Notes under the pieces: generated by a model | Told to the model about the DNA's origin: nothing | Databases searched by the model: none | The model's input: the letters and a program-made list of their open reading frames with translations, nothing else | Made by a program: the position numbers and the translations under genes | Shown here: one piece after another, positions 1 through 4,385 of the stretch | Layout of the letters: each line of letters begins with the position of its first letter | Position numbering within the stretch: position 1 is the stretch's first letter | Assembly (NCBI GenBank): GCA_003670825.1 | Contig: QWQL01000063.1 | Span: 1-9,512, forward strand | Direction of reading: 5' to 3' | Length of the DNA stretch: 9,512 nucleotides | Source of the DNA: Planctomycetota bacterium | Lineage (GTDB): Bacteria; Planctomycetota; Planctomycetia; Pirellulales; UBA1268

Positions 1-497
1 AGCGCCTCGGCGATCTGTGGCTCCCCGAGATCCTGGAGTGTTTCGAGCGCATCGAGTTTGAGCACGATGGCCCGGGCCTGCCGCGGATCGTCGGCCGGCA
101 GCGCGGCGATGATCTGTCCGGCAGCCAGCGCGGTGGAGGCCGCGACTTTGCGGCGGTGGTATCGCTGCCGGCCGCGGGAGTCTGGCTCGGTGGCGGGATC
201 GGCGATGGCTTCGATGTAGGCGAAGAGGTCGTCGGGCGAGGCCGTGAGGTCGGGGGGTGGCACGCGGGTGCGACCCGTGCCTCGACTCCGTGCTGCAGCG
301 CCGCTCTCCGCGCTCGCCGCGGTGGCCCCCGGGGCGTCGGCCGCCGCGGCCCCGGAGTCCGCGAGCCGTGGGACGAGCACCGCGGCCAGCAGCACAGACC
401 GAATACCGGCCGGGACCCAGAAGCCGGAGCGGAGATCGACGTTGGAACGGCCCGCGGTCACGACCGCGGACCTGATTCGGAGGTATGTGCTGCGCAT
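1..497 (-). CDS. Exported protein, N-terminal part (cut by window edge); possibly TlpA/thioredoxin-like
   Basis: This is an open frame of about 165 codons read leftward from an ATG at 497 and running off the window without a stop. It begins MRSTYLRIRSAVV, followed by a hydrophobic stretch near residues 29-43 (AGIRSVLLAAVLVPRL) that could be a signal peptide or membrane anchor, then an Ala/Gly/Ser-rich linker (about 47-75). A more conserved-looking helical part follows, with DLFAYIEAIADPATEPDS, a basic QRYHRRKVAAS stretch and a repeat-like helix ending in ALETLQDLGEPQIAEA. From memory, this resembles the helical N-terminal region that precedes the redoxin domain in planctomycete TlpA-family proteins, but no CxxC motif is inside the window, so that assignment is a guess. 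It lies 65 nt downstream of the kinase on the same strand and may be co-transcribed with it. Its coding reality is supported by strongly GC-rich third positions. Confidence 0.6.
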   Translation of the reverse strand, partial: MRSTYLRIRSAVVTAGRSNVDLRSGFWVPAGIRSVLLAAVLVPRLADSGAAAADAPGATAASAESGAAARSRGTGRTRVPPPDLTASPDDLFAYIEAIADPATEPDSRGRQRYHRRKVAASTALAAGQIIAALPADDPRQARAIVLKLDALETLQDLGEPQIAEA

Positions 498-506
498 CGG
501 TGGTGT

Positions 507-524
507 GATCCCTTCGCGGGGATC
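507..524 (-). repeat. 6-bp inverted repeat upstream of the exported-protein gene
   Basis: The arms GATCCC (507-512) and GGGATC (519-524) are separated by 6 nt. On the minus strand the second half contains AAGGGA, the only purine-rich stretch before the ATG at 497, so a hairpin could mask a weak ribosome site. No T-run follows, so it is not a convincing terminator. A TATGAT hexamer (minus strand, 522-527) overlaps the repeat but lacks a good -35 partner. Chance occurrence is quite possible. Confidence 0.25.
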
Positions 525-562
525 ATACCGCTGGGCCGGCTGCGCAGGCGAGCCTTGGCCGT

Positions 563-1510
563 CTACGCCGTCCGCCGCGCCGAGGCGACGTCGAGCACGG
601 GGAGCCGAATGGTCAGCGCCGTTCCCTTGCCCGGCGCGCTCTCGACGCGAATCCGGCCGCGGTGCGCCTCGACGATCTCGCGGCAGGAGGCTAGGCCCAT
701 ACCGCTGCCCCCCTTGCCGGTCTCGTCGGGGCCGGCTTTCGTAGTGAAGTGCGGCTCGAAGATCCGCCGCATCACGTCCGGCGTCATGCCGCAGCCGGTG
801 TCGCGAACCGTCACGTCGACGAAGCCCGAGGCCTCGTCGTGCGAAAGCCGGAGGATCAGCCGCCCGCCGCTCGGCATCGCCTGACGGCCGTTGACGAGAA
901 GGTTGAGGAGCACCTGCTGCAGCTGGCCCGGATTCGCCGACACCCTCGGCACCGGGGCGAACTCCCGCTCCACCTGCACTCGGTACTTCATCATCTCGCG
1001 TTCGAGCAGCACGAGCACGTCTTCAATCAGCAGTAGGAGATCGACCGGCTCGAACCGCGTCGACCGGCTCCGCGACATGGAGAGGATGCTTGCCGTGATC
1101 TTCGCGGCCCGCGTGCCGGCGGAGAGAATCCGCTCGAGCGCCTTGTCGCGGGTGGCCTGATCCCGGTGCCGCAGGCCCAGGCGGGCGTAGTTGAGGATCG
1201 TGGTCAGGGCGTTGTTGAACTCATGCGTCGTCGTGCCGAGCAGTTCGCCGAGGCACGCCTGCTTGCGGGCGTCGAGCAGTTCGCCACGGAGGTGGGCCAC
1301 CTCCGCCGCATGCCGGGCGCGGGCTGCCTCGAGGTCGCGGTGGAGTCGGGCGGTGTCGTCGGCTGCCGGAGCGCTGGCCGGTGGGACTGCCGGTGAACTG
1401 GCCGTGCCCAGAGGGATGGGGCGGGGATGGACTCCAACGATGAGGCTGCGACAGGGGGGCTCCCCGGCCTCGCGTCCACTCCGATCGATCGTGTCGCCGC
1501 CGTCGAACAT
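563..1510 (-). CDS. Soluble histidine kinase (HisKA + HATPase_c) without a recognisable sensor domain
   Basis: The product is 315 residues from the ATG at 1510 and should autophosphorylate and pass the phosphate to an unknown response regulator. An N-terminal low-complexity part (1-55) is followed by a probable coiled coil (about 55-85, RLHRDLEAARARHAAEV). The H-box is THEFNNALTTI with the phospho-acceptor His at about 96, the N-box LLNLLVNGRQAM at about 201-212, the G1 box DTGCGM near 237-242, the F-box FEPHFTTK near 251-258 and the G2 box GGSGMGLA near 267-274. All catalytic boxes are intact. HEFNN resembles the H-box of NtrB-type and PAS-linked kinases. There are no membrane segments, PAS, GAF or receiver domains. 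The frame extends upstream to a TTG at 1726 and an ATG at 1657, but codons between 1657 and 1510 carry many A/T third bases (ATA, ACA, GTT, AAA), unlike the rest. The ATG at 1510, preceded by GGCGGGGTC, is therefore preferred. Confidence 0.9.
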   Translation of the reverse strand: MFDGGDTIDRSGREAGEPPCRSLIVGVHPRPIPLGTASSPAVPPASAPAADDTARLHRDLEAARARHAAEVAHLRGELLDARKQACLGELLGTTTHEFNNALTTILNYARLGLRHRDQATRDKALERILSAGTRAAKITASILSMSRSRSTRFEPVDLLLLIEDVLVLLEREMMKYRVQVEREFAPVPRVSANPGQLQQVLLNLLVNGRQAMPSGGRLILRLSHDEASGFVDVTVRDTGCGMTPDVMRRIFEPHFTTKAGPDETGKGGSGMGLASCREIVEAHRGRIRVESAPGKGTALTIRLPVLDVASARRTA

Positions 1511-1649
1511 GACCCCGCCTGACTGGTCTGCCCTGCCCGCAAGGTCTGCGGAAGGGTCAGGTTTCGGGCAACCGGAAATCTTTCCCCGGCTGCCTGACCG
1601 AACTCCATGACTTGTCGAGACTTGCGCCCCGCTGAGAGGTATCGTCGGC

Positions 1650-1663
1650 GGGCTCATGAGCCC
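1650..1663. promoter_or_regulatory. 14-bp perfect palindrome, candidate operator
   Basis: GGGCTCATGAGCCC is a perfect palindrome with no spacer, immediately followed by a second small palindrome, TGTACA (1664-1669). It lies about 140 bp upstream of the preferred kinase start and about 180 bp upstream of the prepilin start. That position would suit a dimeric regulator acting on either promoter. The role is inferred; only the symmetry is seen. Confidence 0.35.
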
Positions 1664-1742
1664 TGTACAATCCCTGTTGCGATCCGTTTCGGCTCCTCGA
1701 CCGTTCAAGGTTCCGCAGACCGGCAACAGTGCGGCCTGAAAA

Positions 1743-1761
1743 CTCCACCAATGGGGTGGAG
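1743..1761 (-). terminator. Terminator-like hairpin reading leftward (or leader hairpin)
   Basis: The arms CTCCACC (1743-1749) and GGTGGAG (1755-1761) pair perfectly over 7 bp with a 5-nt loop. Read on the minus strand the stem is followed by TTTTCAGG, the layout of a short intrinsic terminator. No gene ends here on the minus strand, so it could stop antisense transcription out of the prepilin gene or act as an attenuator in a long kinase leader. On the plus strand there is no T-run and it would be only a leader or upstream hairpin. Confidence 0.4.
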
Positions 1762-1797
1762 AAATCGGCCAGAGCCGGCGGCCTCGACCGCTCCTGG

Positions 1798-1833
1798 TCG
1801 GTCGTTCGCTATGAGTCGGTCCTTCGCTATGAT
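1798..1833 (+). repeat. 18-bp tandem direct repeat, two copies
   Basis: TCGGTCGTTCGCTATGAG (1798-1815) is followed directly by TCGGTCCTTCGCTATGAT (1816-1833), which agrees at 16 of 18 positions. The second copy ends in a -10-like TATGAT just before the prepilin start, and the first copy supplies the equivalent TATGAG. The array could be two binding sites for one regulator or a recent slippage duplication. Confidence 0.6.
1805..1833 (+). promoter_or_regulatory. Candidate promoter of the prepilin operon
   Basis: TATGAT (1828-1833) matches the sigma-70 -10 consensus at 5 of 6 positions and lies 17 bp after TTCGCT (1805-1810), a poor -35 with 3 of 6 matches. Transcription would begin around 1840, only a few bases before the ATG at 1844. 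That leaves almost no leader and agrees with the absence of a Shine-Dalgarno sequence there. Confidence 0.35.
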
Positions 1834-1843
1834 CAGACTAACC

Positions 1844-2605
1844 ATGACGCCTCCCATGCAAGCGACTTCTCCGCAGCGACCCCGTGCCGGCATGACGTTG
1901 ATCGAGTTGCTGGTGGTGATTTCGATCATCGGCATGATGCTCGGCATGCTGCTGCCCGCGGTGCAGTCGGTCCGGGAAGGCGCCCGCCGCACGCAGTGCA
2001 AGAGCAACCTGAAGCAGATCGGCCTGGCGATGACGATGTACATGGACCGCAAGACCAAGGGCCGCTTTCCGGTGGCCGCGGGCCTGCCCAGTTCGGAGAT
2101 CCTGCTCCGGTGGCCAGCCGAGCCGATCCGGCCGAGCATCGTCTCGGCCCTTGGCCCATTCATGGAGAACAACCGCGAGGCCTTCCGCTGCCCGTCCGAC
2201 ACCGTCTACTTCCAGCGTGATGCCGGCTCGGCCGAAGGCCAGAAGATCCAGGAGAAGATGGCCCAGATACCCGTGGCTCAGCGGCCTGTGGAATACAAAG
2301 ATGTTCCCTACGAGGGCACGAGTTACGAGTATCCCGTCCGCCGCCTGCTCGTCACCACCGGCACCGACAGCGGCCTGAAAGGCAAGACCCGCGAAGAGGC
2401 CCTCTCCTCAGGCCGGCTCGGCAGCAACCTCGCCTCGTCGAAGCTCTGGGTGCTCTACGAGTTTGGCCCGTTCCACATGACGGGCTTCGCCGGCCTGTTC
2501 AACTCCGACGACGCCGAAGTTAACCGCACCGACGACCCGAACTGGTCGCCCCCCGAGGGCTCGCGAAACTTCCTGTACTTTGACGGCCACGTCGACAATC
2601 TCTGA
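1844..2605 (+). CDS. Type IV prepilin-like (pseudopilin/DUF1559-style) protein
   Basis: The product is 253 residues. The leader peptide MTPPMQATSPQRPRAG is followed by the class III cleavage point G16|M17 and the pilin helix TLIELLVVISIIGMMLGMLLPAVQ, with Glu at +5 of the mature protein. A prepilin peptidase should cleave and methylate it, and it should sit in the inner membrane or in a pilus/secretion filament. The stretch REGARRTQCKSNLKQIGLAM (about 43-62) is typical of planctomycete DUF1559-type proteins. FRCPSD occurs near residues 113-118, and the C-terminus ends NFLYFDGHVDNL, the DGHV of the H-X9-DG signature. The usual His nine residues before DG is replaced by Pro. At about 250 residues it is on the short side for the family. 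In-frame ATGs at 1811 and 1829 were rejected because they give AGA and CTA codons and a longer leader; an ATG at 1856 remains possible. No Shine-Dalgarno is seen. It is the first gene of a run with the next two. Confidence 0.9.
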   Translation: MTPPMQATSPQRPRAGMTLIELLVVISIIGMMLGMLLPAVQSVREGARRTQCKSNLKQIGLAMTMYMDRKTKGRFPVAAGLPSSEILLRWPAEPIRPSIVSALGPFMENNREAFRCPSDTVYFQRDAGSAEGQKIQEKMAQIPVAQRPVEYKDVPYEGTSYEYPVRRLLVTTGTDSGLKGKTREEALSSGRLGSNLASSKLWVLYEFGPFHMTGFAGLFNSDDAEVNRTDDPNWSPPEGSRNFLYFDGHVDNL

Positions 2606-2634
2606 ATCCGTTTTTTGTCTGCCGGAGGTTCCTC

Positions 2635-3378
2635 ATGAGCACTGCTGCCATTCGGTCGTCGCGCACTGCCCGCGTGCCGACGCGCGAAGCGGGGGCATCC
2701 AATCGGGGCCTCTGGGTTGCCGTCATCGCGGGCCTCGTGCTGCTCGCCCTGATCGCGGCCTGGTTCCTGGGCTGGATCAGCTTCGTCACCGATCCGCGGG
2801 TGACCGAAATCCAGCAGCTTCAGCAGGAAGCCCAGAAGCAGTTTGGCGAGGGGGGCGGGCCCAAGACGATCGTCGAGGCCACGGCCGCCGTCACCGCGAT
2901 GAACACGATTCGCACCAAGGTGGAGGCGCTCCCGTCGCACCTGCGGCCGCAGGTCGAGCGGGAGGGGGGCAGCATGTTCCGCTCCGCGTTTCGGGCGCGG
3001 ATCGACTCCTACTTCGCGGCCGCGCCCGAGAAGCGGCAGGCCGAACTCGACCGTCAGATCGATCAGGAGGAGATGATGCGGAAGGCCTTCGATGCCGGCC
3101 GCGCCATCGCGGGAGTCTTTGGCGGCGGGCAGGGGAGCCAGGCAACTGGCGGCACGGCCCAGGGCGGCACCACCCCGGGCGGCACGAGCGGCGGCGGACC
3201 ACCGGCCCCCACCGGCAGCAGCAGCAGCGGCAGCAGCAGCGAGGAAAGAAGCAACAAGTGGCGGAAGTCGATGATTGATCGCACGACGCCGGAGCAGCGG
3301 TCGCGCTACGTCGAATATCGCCGGGCCATGGATGAGCGACGCGAGCAGCGTGGCCTGCCTGGGGGCTGGGGGAGGTAA
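2635..3378 (+). CDS. Single-pass membrane protein with Gly/Ser/Thr linker, unknown function
   Basis: I do not recognise the family of this 247-residue protein. A polar, Arg-containing N-terminus (1-25) precedes one membrane segment at about 26-49 (LWVAVIAGLVLLALIAAWFL). By the positive-inside rule the N-terminus is probably cytoplasmic and the rest outside. Residues 54-155 are mostly helical and charged (EIQQLQQEAQKQF, MNTIRTKVEALP, RQAELDRQIDQEEMMRKAF). Residues 163-203 form a low-complexity Gly/Thr/Ser linker ending GSSSSGSSS, and a basic, Arg-rich helix closes the protein (RSRYVEYRRAMDERREQRG). The start is clear: GGAGG at 2624-2628 lies 6 nt before the ATG. It begins 29 nt after the prepilin gene and ends 4 nt before the next gene, so the three are probably co-transcribed and may act together in the envelope; that link is inferred from position only. 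Confidence 0.85.
   Translation: MSTAAIRSSRTARVPTREAGASNRGLWVAVIAGLVLLALIAAWFLGWISFVTDPRVTEIQQLQQEAQKQFGEGGGPKTIVEATAAVTAMNTIRTKVEALPSHLRPQVEREGGSMFRSAFRARIDSYFAAAPEKRQAELDRQIDQEEMMRKAFDAGRAIAGVFGGGQGSQATGGTAQGGTTPGGTSGGGPPAPTGSSSSGSSSEERSNKWRKSMIDRTTPEQRSRYVEYRRAMDERREQRGLPGGWGR
3214..3240 (+). repeat. AGC/GGC trinucleotide repeat coding for a Gly-Ser linker
   Basis: Nine in-frame codons of GGC or AGC encode GSSSSGSSS (residues 194-202) in the membrane protein. A run like this can vary in length by slippage in whole codons, which would alter linker length without breaking the frame. It follows a looser GGC-ACG/ACC-rich stretch (about 3148-3192). Confidence 0.8.
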
Positions 3379-3385
3379 CGCTGTG
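3371..3385 (+). promoter_or_regulatory. Shine-Dalgarno that fixes a GTG start
   Basis: GGAGG at 3371-3375 includes the last coding bases of the membrane-protein gene and lies 7 nt before the GTG at 3383. No ATG is suitably placed; upstream in-frame ATGs fall inside the previous gene. This supports GTG as the start and suggests coupled translation from the preceding stop at 3376-3378. Confidence 0.7.
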
Positions 3386-3718
3386 TCCGACACGCTCGGC
3401 CTGCTCGAGGAAGCCCGGCAGCTCGCCTCAGACCTGGGCTATCACGTCCGCGAGGAGCCCCTGGGCGACATGCCGGGAGGCGTGTGCAGCGTAGGTGGCG
3501 TGTGCCACGTGCTCCTGAACCTGCAGCACTCCACCGCCGACCGGCTCGACCGCCTGCTGAGGACGCTGGCCGACGATTCACGGCTGTCGGGCGAGCCGAT
3601 GAGCCGCCTTCTCGCCGCCCGCCTCAAGGGGCTCGCGCTTGGCGGCTCCGATGCGGCTCGCGGCGCGGGCACCGCTCGCGATGCGGTCAACCGTCGCGGT
3701 ACAGGCCGTGGCTCATGA
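3383..3718 (+). CDS. Small protein of unknown function (111 aa)
   Basis: It starts at GTG 3383 with a good Shine-Dalgarno and ends at TGA 3716-3718. The protein is soluble with no membrane segment. Residues 4-25 form a helix then a strand (LGLLEEARQLASDLGYHVREE), followed by PLGDMPGGVCSVGGVCHVLLNLQHS (26-50) with two Cys at 35 and 41, then a helical part (TADRLDRLLRTLADDSRL). The pattern 'ELASxLGYxVREExLG...GGxCxxxGxxxLxLNL' recalls short planctomycete hypothetical proteins with a helix-strand-strand-helix shape, but I cannot name a family. The tail from about residue 87 is Gly/Ala/Arg-rich and looks unstructured, and its last codons (3687-3718) lie opposite the end of nadD. It is probably the third gene of the prepilin run. 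Confidence 0.75.
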   Translation: MSDTLGLLEEARQLASDLGYHVREEPLGDMPGGVCSVGGVCHVLLNLQHSTADRLDRLLRTLADDSRLSGEPMSRLLAARLKGLALGGSDAARGAGTARDAVNRRGTGRGS

Positions 3719-4310
3719 CAAATGCCTCCACAGCCCGCGGCGTGCGGTAGCGGATGCTCGTGCCTGAGGCCACGGCCGCCCGGAGGTCGCTCGCCCGCAC
3801 GCCGATCGCGGGCATCCGCACCCGCGCGGCAATGAGCGCAGCGAGTCGCTCCTGTCCGAGGAGGTCGGCGAGCCCGGCGTCGCGGGCGATCGCGGCGACG
3901 TCGTCGAGTCGCTCTCGCTCCACGGCTACGAGCTCACAGCGGTCGGCGATCGTCTGCGGCTCCCGCCAGGTGGGCAACTGGGCGAGGGCGTCGGGTCCGA
4001 GCACCAGCACGAGCGTATCGTGCGGGTGCCGTTCCGCGAGCGCGGCGAGCGTGTCGACCGTGTAGCTCACGCCGCCGCGATCGACCTCGATCGTGGAGAC
4101 AGCGAATGCCTCGTGGCCGCCCACCGCGAGGGTCAGCATCGCCACCCGGTCGGCGGCGTCGGCTAGCAATTGCCCCTGCTTGTGCGGCGGGGTGGCGGCC
4201 GGCATGAAGAGCACGCGATCGAGCCGGGCCTGTTCCCGGCAGCACTCCGCGGCGATCAGGTGGCCGAGGTGGACTGGGTTGAAGCTGCCGCCGTAGATAC
4301 CGATTCGCAT
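3687..4310 (-). CDS. nadD: Nicotinate-nucleotide adenylyltransferase
   Basis: This enzyme joins nicotinate mononucleotide and ATP to give deamido-NAD and pyrophosphate in cytoplasmic NAD synthesis. The product is 207 residues, normal for the family. The nucleotidyltransferase signature is GGSFNPVHLGH (7-17), containing the HxGH pair His14/His17. PPHK lies at 41-44, the conserved VLVLGPDALAQLPTW at 101-115 and SIRYRTPRAVEAFV at 185-198. The usual C-terminal ISSTxIR nucleotide-binding motif reads VRASDLR (171-177), keeping Ser and Arg but not the full form. The start is well supported: GGAGG (4316-4320) is 5 nt before the ATG at 4310. It is divergent from priA with a 75-bp gap and convergent with the small-protein gene, overlapping it by 32 bp. 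The common neighbour rsfS is not next to it. Confidence 0.96.
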   Translation of the reverse strand: MRIGIYGGSFNPVHLGHLIAAECCREQARLDRVLFMPAATPPHKQGQLLADAADRVAMLTLAVGGHEAFAVSTIEVDRGGVSYTVDTLAALAERHPHDTLVLVLGPDALAQLPTWREPQTIADRCELVAVERERLDDVAAIARDAGLADLLGQERLAALIAARVRMPAIGVRASDLRAAVASGTSIRYRTPRAVEAFVMSHGLYRDG

Positions 4311-4348
4311 GCTCGCCTCCCTCCGCCGACCCCGTCCGCTGCGGCTCG

Positions 4349-4378
4349 TGGACCGCGTGGCCGCTGGGCGGGTCTAAT
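4349..4378 (+). promoter_or_regulatory. Candidate priA promoter
   Basis: TGGACC (4349-4354, 4 of 6 to TTGACA) and TCTAAT (4373-4378, 5 of 6 to TATAAT) are 18 bp apart in the 75-bp gap between divergent nadD and priA. The -10 lies 7 nt before the priA ATG, so transcription would start at or next to the first codon and the mRNA would be leaderless. Confidence 0.4.
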
Positions 4379-4385
4379 CTCCAGA

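Larger units (their letters stand above)
1511..1843. other. Divergent intergenic spacer (333 bp) between kinase and prepilin gene
   Basis: No convincing gene lies here. Open frames exist on both strands, but their codons do not show the GC-rich third positions of the neighbours. The spacer must hold promoters for both divergent units. It contains a 14-bp perfect palindrome (1650-1663), a 7-bp inverted pair CTGTTGC (1674-1680) / GCAACAG (1723-1729), a compact hairpin (1743-1761) and an 18-bp tandem repeat (1798-1833). If the kinase start were the ATG at 1657 instead of 1510, the spacer would shrink to 186 bp and the palindrome would span that start. Confidence 0.7.

Noticed and set aside
156..884. 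A 242-codon plus-strand frame covering the exported protein and the kinase C-terminus
   Set aside because: It runs opposite the kinase ATP-binding boxes, and the translation is Arg/Gly-rich without domains.
1511..1726. Upstream extension of the soluble kinase to 1657 or 1726
   Set aside because: Codons there have many A/T third bases, unlike the body of the gene, and the farthest start is TTG. The ATG at 1657 cannot be fully excluded.
1607..1843. N-terminal extension of the prepilin frame upstream of 1844
   Set aside because: The extension gives about 79 residues before the prepilin leader with rare codons (AGA, CTA) and would bury the cleavage site deep in the protein, unlike any prepilin.
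2606..2634. T-run (2611-2616) after the prepilin gene as a terminator
   Set aside because: No GC-rich stem lies directly before it, and a strong Shine-Dalgarno for the next gene follows, so the gap looks like an operon junction.
2455..3393. A 312-codon minus-strand frame opposite the prepilin and membrane-protein genes
   Set aside because: It is an Ala/Arg/Pro-rich shadow frame with no recognisable domain, and the plus-strand genes have Shine-Dalgarno or prepilin features.
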